Source of the DNA: Sphingomonas gilva
GTDB taxonomy: Bacteria; Pseudomonadota; Alphaproteobacteria; Sphingomonadales; Sphingomonadaceae
Direction: 5' to 3'
Length of the DNA: 64,000 nt
Assembly: GCF_003515075.1 (NCBI RefSeq)
Contig: NZ_QWLV01000001.1
Span: forward strand, 743,182 to 807,181
Shown here: piece after piece, positions 47,606 through 55,811 of the stretch
How the letters are laid out: each line of letters opens with the position of its first letter
Numbering within the stretch: the first letter of the stretch is position 1
Program-made: the position numbers and the translations under genes
Notes under the pieces: model-generated
The model's input: the letters and a program-made list of their open reading frames with translations, nothing else
Told to the model about the DNA's origin: nothing
The model's database searches: none

Positions 47606-48990
47606 TTCTCCAGCGGTTCCTCGATCACGCGGCCGCACATGTAGAAGCTCGCCCCCGCCAGCACATAGGTGACGCAGGGGATCAGCAGGGCGGTGCGCAG
47701 CCCTTGCGCCGACGCGGCGGCGCATGCCTCGCCGAGCGAGGCCGCTCCGCCGGCGATCGGCTTGCCGCCGGGGCACATCGCCACGAAATCGCCCAGCAGA
47801 TCGGGGAAGGCGCGCGCCGCTGCGATGTCGCTGACCGTGCCGATGATGAGCGGGCCCAGCGTCGCGCCGATCGCGACGACGGCGAGCATCATCACCGCCG
47901 ATGTGGTCGAGCGCATGCCGGGCGGCGCGATGTTCTGCGCGACCGCGGTGTTCGGGCCGTTCTTGAGATCGGTGGAGATGTTGGCAAGCAGCAGGAACGG
48001 GATCGCCAGGAGCCAATTGTCGGCGGTGAAGACGATGACGAAGAACAGGCTGGCGAGCACCGCCCCGAACGCGCAGGTCCAGGGATAGGACCGGCCATGG
48101 CTGCCCGCGTAGCGATCCGCCATCCATCCGCCGAGGAAGGTGCCCGTCAGTCCCGCGATTCCCAGCCCGGCAGCCATCAGCGCGCCGACTTCGGCGAGCG
48201 TGAAATGGTATTGGCGCAGGAAGTAGGAGGCGGTGAAGGCGTTGGTCGCGGTGATCGACATGCCCATGAAGGCGCTCGCGACGAACAGCCAGAAGAATGA
48301 CCGCTTGGCGAACAATGTCCGCATGTCGGCGAAGAAGTTCCTGGGCTGGGCCGGCTCCGCCTTCGCGGCATGGCGCGGATCGCGCACCGTCAGCCACAGC
48401 AGCAGCGCGAGCGCGAGGCCCGGCAGGCCGACGATGACGAACGCCGCACGCCACCCCAGCGTCATCGCGACCACCCCGCCGATCAGCGGCGCGATGAGCT
48501 GGGCGACCGGGATCGAGGTGGTCAGGATCGACAGCGCCAGTCCCCGCTGGCGCGGCTCGAAGGTGTCGGCGATCAGCGAATGGCTGGTCGGCGTGCACGC
48601 GCCCTCAGCCGCGCCGACGCCGATACGCGCGAGCACGAGGTGGGCGAAGCTGGTGGCGAGGCCGCAGACGGCGGTCAGCGTCGACCAGACGGCGAGCGCG
48701 ATCGACAGCAGGGTGATGCGGTTTGACCTGTCGGCGAACCGGGCGATCGGGATCCCCGCCACCGAATAGAGCAGCGCGAAGGCCGGTCCGCTGATCATGC
48801 CGAGCTGCCAGTCCTGCAGCCCGAGATCGTGCTTCATCGGCTCCTGCAGGATGGAGATGATGCCGCGGTCGAGATAGTTCGACATGTTGAGCAGCATGAG
48901 CAGCAGCAGCACATAGACCTGCGTTCGCGTCCACATCCGCCAGCCGGTGCGGGCGGGCTCCGCTGCCGTGACCTCAGGCGAACTCGACAT
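47602..48990 (-). CDS. MFS transporter, spinster-like
   Basis: A 462-residue MFS protein with 12 predicted helices. It begins the first helix with VLLLLMLLNMSNYLDRGIIS and has the loop motif GIPIARFADRSNRITLLSIA. LVLARIGVGAAEGACTPTSH in helix 4 and LTGTFLGGWMADRYAGSHGR in the middle are shared with two other MFS genes of the window (53685-55103 and 60936-62324). A conserved loop with two Cys lies between the last helices (MCPGG, GEACAAAS). Substrate unknown, probably the organic acid handled by operon A. It overlaps the thioesterase gene by 17 bases. Confidence 0.85.
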   Translation of the reverse strand: MSSSPEVTAAEPARTGWRMWTRTQVYVLLLLMLLNMSNYLDRGIISILQEPMKHDLGLQDWQLGMISGPAFALLYSVAGIPIARFADRSNRITLLSIALAVWSTLTAVCGLATSFAHLVLARIGVGAAEGACTPTSHSLIADTFEPRQRGLALSILTTSIPVAQLIAPLIGGVVAMTLGWRAAFVIVGLPGLALALLLWLTVRDPRHAAKAEPAQPRNFFADMRTLFAKRSFFWLFVASAFMGMSITATNAFTASYFLRQYHFTLAEVGALMAAGLGIAGLTGTFLGGWMADRYAGSHGRSYPWTCAFGAVLASLFFVIVFTADNWLLAIPFLLLANISTDLKNGPNTAVAQNIAPPGMRSTTSAVMMLAVVAIGATLGPLIIGTVSDIAAARAFPDLLGDFVAMCPGGKPIAGGAASLGEACAAASAQGLRTALLIPCVTYVLAGASFYMCGRVIEEPLEK

Positions 48991-49411
48991 TCTGCTTCTC
49001 CGCCGCGGCGACCCGGTCGCGGAAGCTGTCGGGCAGTGGCGTCGCCTTGCGCGTCGTCTGATCGGTGTTCACCCAGACCTGGCTGCCGGTGATGATGGCG
49101 TCCTCGCCATCCGCGCGGAAAATCTCGTAGGCCATGGTGAAGCTCGACCTGCCGACGCGCGAGATGCGCGCGCCGATGTCGAACAGCTCGTCGAAGCGCA
49201 GCGGCGCGCGGTACTGGATCTCGGCGCTGACGACGTGGAACCCGGCCCCCGGATTCTCGCCGTCGCGATCGAACGGCAGCGCGCGGAAATATTCGTTCAG
49301 CGCGACGCTGAAATAGGTGAAATAGGCGCCGTTCTGGACGATGCTCTGCCGATCGACCTCGGTGAACCTCACGCGGATGCGCTCGGTCATCCAGAACTGA
49401 TTGCGCGCCAT
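48974..49411 (-). CDS. hotdog-fold acyl-CoA thioesterase
   Basis: A 145-residue 4-hydroxybenzoyl-CoA thioesterase/YbgC-like protein: IRVRFTEVDRQSIVQNGAYF carries the catalytic Asp region of the family (here E-V-D-R-Q), then AEIQYRAPLRFDELFDIGAR and ARISRVGRSSFTMAYEIF. It would release a free acid from a CoA ester. GAGAGGATA before the ATG at 49411 supports this start rather than 49489. First gene of operon A, divergent from operon B. Confidence 0.83.
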   Translation of the reverse strand: MARNQFWMTERIRVRFTEVDRQSIVQNGAYFTYFSVALNEYFRALPFDRDGENPGAGFHVVSAEIQYRAPLRFDELFDIGARISRVGRSSFTMAYEIFRADGEDAIITGSQVWVNTDQTTRKATPLPDSFRDRVAAAEKQNVEFA

Positions 49412-49469
49412 TATCCTCTCCAGCCGCCTCTCCCGGACGGCGGGGCGATTGGAGGCTCTGCGCGACAAA

Positions 49470-49560
49470 TTGTCAAGAGACATAACCAATCATTTTGAAA
49501 ATGGTTTTTTGACATAGCATTCTATATCCGTCTTGTTATGCAGTCATACTTATTGATATA
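49470..49560. promoter_or_regulatory. divergent promoter/operator region of operons A and B
   Basis: An AT-rich island between two operons. TTGTCAAGAGACATAACCAA (49470-49489) matches the box at 40846-40865 in 16 of 20 bases. Next to it CATTTTGAAAATG (49491-49503) is a perfect palindrome, enclosed by AACCA/TGGTT. A TTGACA lies at 49509-49514, and TTGTTATG at 49533-49540 repeats the CATAACAA core on the other strand. Promoters for both directions and repressor sites are likely; exact hexamers are not certain. Confidence 0.5.
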
Positions 49561-49568
49561 GGCGCGCG

Positions 49569-50873
49569 ATGTCGCCTTCGAGCACCCCCGATCCGTTGGT
49601 GGAAAGCCCGCGTCCGGCGTGGGACGATGCGGCGTTCGAGGCGCAGATCGAACGCGACCTGCCGCGCAACTACGCCGCGCATTTCGCCCATGGCATGCTG
49701 GGGATGACTGGTTTCCGGCTGGTGTTCGCGCCCACCTTCGTTCCCGCCTATCTGTTTGCGCTTACTCAATCGACGCTGGTCGTCGGAATCGGCGCCTCGC
49801 TGCTCTACCTCGGAACGATGCTGTCGCCGATAGCGGGCGCCGCGCGGCTGGAACGAAGCACCCAGGTCCGCCCCAGCGCCTTCGTCATCGGCGGCCTGAT
49901 GTGCCTCCAGATATTGCTGCTCGCGCTGTCGGGGTTTTTCCTGAGGGGCGCGGTGCAGGTGTTCGCCGCGCTGGTGCTGATCTTCGCGATCGGCTTCTTC
50001 ACGGGGGCGCAGCGCGTCGCGTTCCAGGCCCTGTTCGGCAAGGTGATTCCGCTCGCCAGGCGCGGCCGCCTTCAGGGCTGGCGCAATGTCTGCGGCGGTG
50101 GGCTCGCCGCGGTCACGTCCTACGCCGCCGGCCGCCTGCTGATCGGTGAGGGTGGCGGTGACGACGGCTATTCGATGGTCTTCCTCCTGTCGTTCGTGCT
50201 GACCGCGCTCGGCCTCGCCGCGCTGATCGTGATGCGCGAGCCGCACACCCCCGCGCGGGCCGGGCCGGACACATTGCTCGCGCGCATCCGCCGCATGCCC
50301 GGCATGGTGCGCAGCGATCCCAATTATCAGACCTTCCTGCTGATCCAGTCGCTGACGATGGCTTCGCGGCTGGCCGCGCCCTTCTACATCCTGTTCGCCG
50401 GGCAGGCGCACGGGCTGGACGGGAAGACGGTCGGGCTGCTGTCGTTCGCCTTCCTGGGCGCGGACATGATCGCCAACGCGATCTGGGGCCAGCTGGGCGA
50501 CCGCCATGGCTTTCGCGCGCCGCTGATCGCGTCGCTGTCGCTCAGCGTCATGGCGACCGTCGTGCTGCTCTCGTCGGACGACCTCGCCTGGCTGTTCGTC
50601 GCCTTTCTCGGTCTCGGCGGGGCGTCCTCGGGATATCTGATGAGCTCGCTCCTGATCGTCCTCGAATTCGGCCCGCGCGAGGATCTGCCGATGCGCCTGG
50701 CGATCTCGACCACCGTCGAGGGCGCGCTCGCCACGCTTTCGCCGCTTGCCGGCGGCGCGCTGATGCTGTGGGCGGGCTATCCCGCCATTTTCGGCATCTC
50801 GCTGGTGTTCGCCGCCGCGGCGCTCGCGGTCACGATCTTCCGCTTTCGCGATCCACGGAGGTTGCGGATATGA
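49569..50873 (+). CDS. MFS transporter
   Basis: A 434-residue MFS protein of a different subgroup from the spinster-like ones. A 40-residue soluble N-terminus (with RDLPRNYAAHFAHGMLGMTG) precedes about 11-12 helices; FVPAYLFALTQSTLVVGIGA and FFTGAQRVAFQALFGKVIP are in the first half, and NAIWGQLGDRHGFRAPLIAS is the loop motif of the second half. It resembles unassigned drug/organic-solute transporters. First gene of operon B; its stop overlaps the monooxygenase start (ATGA). Confidence 0.8.
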   Translation: MSPSSTPDPLVESPRPAWDDAAFEAQIERDLPRNYAAHFAHGMLGMTGFRLVFAPTFVPAYLFALTQSTLVVGIGASLLYLGTMLSPIAGAARLERSTQVRPSAFVIGGLMCLQILLLALSGFFLRGAVQVFAALVLIFAIGFFTGAQRVAFQALFGKVIPLARRGRLQGWRNVCGGGLAAVTSYAAGRLLIGEGGGDDGYSMVFLLSFVLTALGLAALIVMREPHTPARAGPDTLLARIRRMPGMVRSDPNYQTFLLIQSLTMASRLAAPFYILFAGQAHGLDGKTVGLLSFAFLGADMIANAIWGQLGDRHGFRAPLIASLSLSVMATVVLLSSDDLAWLFVAFLGLGGASSGYLMSSLLIVLEFGPREDLPMRLAISTTVEGALATLSPLAGGALMLWAGYPAIFGISLVFAAAALAVTIFRFRDPRRLRI

Positions 50874-52537
50874 GCCACCATGCCGACGTGTTGATCATCG
50901 GGGGCGGGCCGGTCGGCCTGGTCACCGCGATGGATCTCGCCCGGCGCGGCGCGAGCGTGATCGTCATCGAGACGCGGCGGCCGGCGGAGGTGCCGAGCGC
51001 CAAGTGCAATCACATCTCCGCGCGCAGCATGGAGGCGCTGCGCCGGTTCGGCATCGCCGACGAGGTCCGCGATGCCGGCCTGCCCCATGACTTTCCGCAC
51101 GACATCGCCTTTCGCACGCGGATGATCGGTCGGGAGATGGCGCGCATCCCGATCCCGTCGCGCGACGGCAGGCGCGGCGATCCGGTCGGTCCCGATGTCG
51201 ATTGGCCGACGCCCGAGCCGCCGCACCGCATCAACCAGATCTATTTCGAGCCGATCCTGTTCCGCCACGTCGTCGCGACGCCGGGCGTCCGCATCCTCAA
51301 CCGTCATGAGGCGCTTTCGGTCGAGCAGGACGCCGACGGCGTGCGCGCCGCCATCCGCGATCTAGCCGCGGGAGACGAGCGGACCCTCAGCGGGCGATTC
51401 CTGATCGGCTGCGACGGCGGCAGGTCGATGGTGCGCAAGGCGATCGGCGGAAAGCTGCGGGGCGACGCGGTGATCCAGCGCGTGCAGAGCAGCCATATCC
51501 GCATGCCCGGCCTGCTTGCGCAGGTGCCGCGCCCGCCGGCGTGGATGACCTATTGCTACAATTCCGAGCGCGCCGGAACCGTGCTCGCGATCGACGGGCG
51601 TGAGGAATGGCTGGTCCACAATTATCTGCTGCCGCACGAGGTGGAGGACGATGTGGATCGCGACGCCTGCCTGCGCGCCATTCTCGGCGTCGGTCCGGCC
51701 GAGCCCTATGAGATCCTCAGGCAGGAGGATTGGGTCGGCCGGCGCCTCGTCGCCGATCGGTTCCGCGACCGCCGGATATTCCTATGCGGTGACGCCGCGC
51801 ATCTGTGGGTGCCCTATGGCGGCTATGGCATGAACGCGGGCATCGCCGACGGGCTGGGGCTCAGCTGGCTGCTCGCCGCGCATATCGCCGGGTGGGCGCC
51901 CGCCGGGATCCTTGACGCCTATGTGGCTGAACGTCAGCCGATCACGGAGCAGGTGTCGCGCTTCGCGATGAGCCATGCCGAACGGGCGATCCGCGAACGC
52001 ACCACGCTGCCGGAGGAGATCGAGGAGGACACGCCGGAAGGCGCGGCCGCGCGCGCGCGCGTCGGTGAGGCGGCCTATCGCCTCAACGTCCAGCAATTCG
52101 CCTGCGCAGGGCTCAATTTCGGCTATTTCTACGATAGCTCGCCGATCATCGGTTATGACGAGGACGCGCCGCCGGATTACACGATGGCCGACTATACCCC
52201 GTCGACCGTGCCCGGATGCCGCCTGCCGCATCTGCCGCTGGCGGCCGGGGCCGCGCTGTACGATCGCATCGGCGCCGATCACGCCGTGCTGGTGACCGAA
52301 GCGGCCGGTCTCGCGGACGCCGCGCGCCTGGCGGATGCGGCGCGGGCCGTCGGCATGCCGCTGGCTGTGCTCGATCTATCGAACGAGACACTGCCGGACA
52401 GCTATCGCCACCGCTTCGTCGTCGCGCGGCCGGACATGCATGTCGGCTGGCGCGGCGACGCCATCCCTGCCGATCCGGCATCGCTGGTCGATCGCCTGCG
52501 CGGCGCGGCCGGCCAGACCAAGGAGAGCCATCCATGA
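50870..52537 (+). CDS. FAD-dependent aromatic monooxygenase
   Basis: A 555-residue class A flavoprotein hydroxylase of the PheA/TfdB/MhpA type. The FAD motif GGGPVG is at 11-16 (VLIIGGGPVGLVTAMDLARR), the DG motif is LIGCDGGRSMVRKAIG and the GD motif FLCGDAAHLWVPYGGYGMN. A C-terminal thioredoxin-like domain (after about 440, with HAVLVTEAAGLADAA) is typical. It would hydroxylate a phenolic ring next to an existing hydroxyl using NAD(P)H and O2. With CoA-transferases nearby it may act on an aromatic acid or a hydroxylated intermediate. Overlaps both neighbours by four bases. Confidence 0.87.
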   Translation: MSHHADVLIIGGGPVGLVTAMDLARRGASVIVIETRRPAEVPSAKCNHISARSMEALRRFGIADEVRDAGLPHDFPHDIAFRTRMIGREMARIPIPSRDGRRGDPVGPDVDWPTPEPPHRINQIYFEPILFRHVVATPGVRILNRHEALSVEQDADGVRAAIRDLAAGDERTLSGRFLIGCDGGRSMVRKAIGGKLRGDAVIQRVQSSHIRMPGLLAQVPRPPAWMTYCYNSERAGTVLAIDGREEWLVHNYLLPHEVEDDVDRDACLRAILGVGPAEPYEILRQEDWVGRRLVADRFRDRRIFLCGDAAHLWVPYGGYGMNAGIADGLGLSWLLAAHIAGWAPAGILDAYVAERQPITEQVSRFAMSHAERAIRERTTLPEEIEEDTPEGAAARARVGEAAYRLNVQQFACAGLNFGYFYDSSPIIGYDEDAPPDYTMADYTPSTVPGCRLPHLPLAAGAALYDRIGADHAVLVTEAAGLADAARLADAARAVGMPLAVLDLSNETLPDSYRHRFVVARPDMHVGWRGDAIPADPASLVDRLRGAAGQTKESHP

Positions 52538-53682
52538 CACCGCTGAAGGGCGTCCGCATCCTCGACCTCACCCATGCGCTGGCGGGGCCGTTCTGCACCT
52601 ATCATCTGGGCCTGCTCGGCGCGGAGATCGTCAAGGTCGAACCGCCCAGGGTCGGCGACGACTTCCGCGATTTCGCGCCCGACACCTTCGATGCGGTGAA
52701 CGGCGGCAAGCAGTCGGTCACCATCGATCTCAAGCAGGAAGCGGGTCGCGCGCTGCTCCACGATCTGGCGCGCGGCGCCGATGTGCTGATCGAGAATTTC
52801 CGTCCCGACGCCGCGCGCAAGCTGGGCGTCGACTGGGACGTGCTGCGCGCCGCCAATCCGAAGCTCGTCTATTGCTCGATCAGCGGCTTCGGCGCTTCGG
52901 GTCCGCGCGCGGCGTGGCCGGCGGTCGAATGGTCGGTGCAGGCCGCCGCCGGCCTCAGCGCGATGTATCTGGACGACGACGCCGATCCGCGCGATCTCGG
53001 CATCGGCATGCTCGATATCTTCTCCGGCACCAGCGCGGTGATCGCGATCCTGTCGGCGATCCTGGAGCAGCGCCGGACGGGCGAGGGGCGGCGGCTGGAG
53101 GTGACGATGGCCGACGCCGCGCTGACGCTCGCCTCCTCGGGGCTCGCCCAGCAATTGTCCGGAGAACGGGTCGGCAAGGTCAAGCGGCGGCCGGCGGTCG
53201 GCCGCTTCAAGGCGCGCGACGGGCGCGTGTTCGTGATGGCGGCGCACCAGCGTTGGTTCGGCAAGCTCGCCGAGGTGCTGGGCGCGCCCTCGCTGCTCGA
53301 CGACGAGCGCTTCGCCACCCCGGCCGCGCGCGATGCCAATGCCGAAGCGCTGCGCGAGACGATCGAGGCGCGGTTGGCCGCGCGCGACGCGGTCGAATGG
53401 CAGGACGCGCTGCTCGCCGCGGGCGTGCCCAGCGCCGCCGTGGTGCAGCTGCGATCGCTGGTGGAAAGCGGCTATTATGACGACGCCGGCATGATCCACG
53501 ACGTCTGGTCGCAGGCGCGCGGCAAGGCGCAGCGCGCCGCCGGGGCGACCTTCAGCGGCCGCACGATCCGCGCTGCGCCCGGCGAGGTGCCGGCATTGGG
53601 CGCGCAGACCGAAGCCGCGCTGGGCCGCTTCGGCGTGACGGCGGAACGCCTCGAGGCGCTGCGGAAGGACGCGGTGATCTGA
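52534..53682 (+). CDS. CaiB/BaiF (class III) CoA-transferase
   Basis: A 382-residue class III CoA-transferase. LDLTHALAGPFCTYHLGLLG (10-29), the NGGKQSVTIDL strand and the catalytic Asp161 in GIGMLDIFSG are in place; YCSISGFGASGP (113-124) is typical. Coupled to the monooxygenase gene by ATGA, it ends operon B. It may activate the carboxylate of the substrate hydroxylated by its neighbour, or the reverse order. Confidence 0.9.
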   Translation: MTPLKGVRILDLTHALAGPFCTYHLGLLGAEIVKVEPPRVGDDFRDFAPDTFDAVNGGKQSVTIDLKQEAGRALLHDLARGADVLIENFRPDAARKLGVDWDVLRAANPKLVYCSISGFGASGPRAAWPAVEWSVQAAAGLSAMYLDDDADPRDLGIGMLDIFSGTSAVIAILSAILEQRRTGEGRRLEVTMADAALTLASSGLAQQLSGERVGKVKRRPAVGRFKARDGRVFVMAAHQRWFGKLAEVLGAPSLLDDERFATPAARDANAEALRETIEARLAARDAVEWQDALLAAGVPSAAVVQLRSLVESGYYDDAGMIHDVWSQARGKAQRAAGATFSGRTIRAAPGEVPALGAQTEAALGRFGVTAERLEALRKDAVI

Positions 53683-53684
53683 TC

Positions 53685-55103
53685 TCAGGCCGCGTCGTCC
53701 TCATGCGGCGCAAAGTGCCTGCTGCACAGGTAGAAGGCGATCGCCGCGCCCAGATAGGCGAGCGCAATCAGCTTCAGCGCCGTCTCCAGCCCGCCCGCGC
53801 TCGCCGCGCGGCACGCCTCGACCAGCATCGCCGCCGACCCTTCGGGCGCCCGGCCGCCGGGACAGGCCCGAAAGAAATCGCCGAACGCGGCGGGGAAGGC
53901 GGCGCTCGCGGTCAGGTCGGAGACGATGCCGGCCAGCAGCGGGCCGATGCTGCTGCCGATCAGCGTGGCGGCGATCATGAACACCGCCGCCGCGGTCGCC
54001 CGCATCCGCGCCGGCACCAGGTTCTGCACGGCGGCATAGTTGGGGCCGGTCTTCATGTCGGACGTGCAACTCGCGACGATCAGCAGCGCGAAGGCGACCG
54101 GCCAGGCCGACTGGAACAGCGCGCCCAGATAGCATGCGCCGGTCGTCGCGCCGCTCAGCGCGCAGACCAGCGGATAGGATCGGCCGCGCGCGCCCGCGAA
54201 CCGGTCGGCCAGATAGCCGCCGATGAACGTCCCCGCCACGCCGACCACGCCGCCGATGCCCAGCACCGCGCCGGCCTCGACCAGGTCGAGGGCGTGGACC
54301 CGCATCAGGAAGGAGGGAAGGAAGGTGCCGAACCCGCCCTGGCCGATCCCCATCAGCGCCCCCGCGACGAACAGCCAGACGAAGGCCGGGCTACCGAACA
54401 GCCAGCGGAGATCGGTCCGGAAGTTGGCCGCCTCGGGCCGCGGCGCCGCGCCCTCGACGCGGGGATCGCGCAACGTGACCAGGATGACCAGCGCTAGGAT
54501 CAGGCCCGCGCCGCCGAGCACGAAGAAGGCCGCGCGCCATCCCCAGACATGCGCGACATAGCCGCCGACGAGCGGCATCAATATTCCGGCGATCGGCGCG
54601 CCCATGCTCAGCACCGCCATCGCCATGCCGCGCTGGTGGCGCGGGAAATGGTCCGACAGCAGCGAATGGCTGGTGGGCACGCCGCCGCCTTCGCCCGCGC
54701 CGACCCCGAACCGGTACGCGACCAAGGTGAAAAGCGAGGTGGCGGTTCCGCTGAGCGCGGTCATCAGCGACCAGAATCCCACCGCCGCCGCCAGCAGCCT
54801 GCGCCGGTCGAACCGTTCGGCCAGCCGCGCGACCGGCACCCCCGACAGCGCGTAGAACATGGCGAAGGCGGGCCCGGTCGCGAGCCCGAGCGCCGAATCC
54901 GACAGGCTGAGCTCTAGCTTGATGACCTCCTGCAGCAGCGGAAGGATGTAGCGATCGACATAGCTGCACACGCTGGTGGCGAGCAGCAGCGCCAGCACGG
55001 CGATCTGCCGCCCGGTCCACATGCGCCGGGCGGGCGCGAGATCGGTTTCCATCGGCGCGCGGGCTGCATCCTCGCCGGCCGCATCCCTTTTGATACCCGT
55101 CAT
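53685..55103 (-). CDS. MFS transporter, spinster-like
   Basis: A 472-residue, 12-helix MFS protein similar to those at 47602-48990 and 60936-62324: VLALLLATSVCSYVDRYILP in helix 1, GVPVARLAERFDRRRLLAAA in loop 2-3, GVGAGEGGGVPTSHSLLSDH in helix 4 and VAGTFIGGYLADRFAGARGR in the centre. The late loop with ACPGG and EACRAASAGG is also shared. Last gene of unit C, convergent with operon B at a distance of two bases. Substrate unknown. Confidence 0.85.
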   Translation of the reverse strand: MTGIKRDAAGEDAARAPMETDLAPARRMWTGRQIAVLALLLATSVCSYVDRYILPLLQEVIKLELSLSDSALGLATGPAFAMFYALSGVPVARLAERFDRRRLLAAAVGFWSLMTALSGTATSLFTLVAYRFGVGAGEGGGVPTSHSLLSDHFPRHQRGMAMAVLSMGAPIAGILMPLVGGYVAHVWGWRAAFFVLGGAGLILALVILVTLRDPRVEGAAPRPEAANFRTDLRWLFGSPAFVWLFVAGALMGIGQGGFGTFLPSFLMRVHALDLVEAGAVLGIGGVVGVAGTFIGGYLADRFAGARGRSYPLVCALSGATTGACYLGALFQSAWPVAFALLIVASCTSDMKTGPNYAAVQNLVPARMRATAAAVFMIAATLIGSSIGPLLAGIVSDLTASAAFPAAFGDFFRACPGGRAPEGSAAMLVEACRAASAGGLETALKLIALAYLGAAIAFYLCSRHFAPHEDDAA

Positions 55104-55155
55104 CGCGCCCTCCGATCGGCGTCTCGATGCGCCTGATCGTGAAGGCTATCTTATG

Positions 55156-55171
55156 TTTTCAAGGATAACAA
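55156..55171. promoter_or_regulatory. candidate regulatory box before the MFS gene
   Basis: TTTTCAAGGATAACAA lies between the MarR gene and the downstream MFS gene, in an AT-rich patch, and resembles TTTCAAGATATAACCA at 63651-63666. It could be the operator of the MarR protein encoded beside it. Confidence 0.35.
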
Positions 55172-55180
55172 TATTCGCGG

Positions 55181-55753
55181 TCAGCCGGTGGCCTTGCGCG
55201 CCTTCGCCCGGCTGACGTCCTGCGCCAGGTCGGCATAATATTCCAGCGCGGACGGGCGCGCATTGAGCAGCACCTTGATCAGCAGCCGCGCCAGCTCGTC
55301 GAGTTCGGCCGGCTCCAATATGTCGAACACCTCGGCGTACATCTTGACCAGCGCCTCCTGCTGGCCGGCGCGGGCGCGCCACCCCGCCTCGGTCAGCTCC
55401 GCGCCCAGCACGCGCTGATCGTTGCGCGACGTGGTGCGCTTGATCAGCCCCTTGTCCTCAAGCTGCTGGATCGACTGTTTGATCGATTGCGGCGCGATGC
55501 CGAACATGCGCGCGAGCTCGGAGGAGGAGATATGCGGGCGCGTCGCGATCGCGTTGAGCACGCGGCCGACCGCCGGCGTTATGCCGGTGGGCTTCATGTC
55601 GCGTTCGAGGCGGTTGATCACCTCCATGTTGAGCTGGGCGATCAGGTAGAAGGGGCGCGGGAAGCCGAGCGGCCGCGCACGCCTGCCCGATTTGCCGGAG
55701 GCGACGGGGGAAACGGGAAACTTGCTTGGGGCGGGTGATCGTCGGCCTGTCAT
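55181..55753 (-). CDS. MarR-family transcriptional regulator
   Basis: A 190-residue MarR protein with a basic, poorly conserved N-terminal 35 residues, then GFPRPFYLIAQLNMEVINRL. The winged helix covers ISSSELARMFGIAPQSIKQS and IQQLEDKGLIKRTTSRNDQR. The frame is open to 55789; the ATG at 55753 is chosen as a compromise and the true start may be further in. It lies between a TonB receptor and an MFS gene in unit C and probably controls that unit. Confidence 0.83.
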   Translation of the reverse strand: MTGRRSPAPSKFPVSPVASGKSGRRARPLGFPRPFYLIAQLNMEVINRLERDMKPTGITPAVGRVLNAIATRPHISSSELARMFGIAPQSIKQSIQQLEDKGLIKRTTSRNDQRVLGAELTEAGWRARAGQQEALVKMYAEVFDILEPAELDELARLLIKVLLNARPSALEYYADLAQDVSRAKARKATG

Positions 55754-55811
55754 CGCCTCGACTGTGGCCTCGCGCGCGGCGGCGGGCAAGCCCGCGCGCC
55801 GCGCTTGCGGA

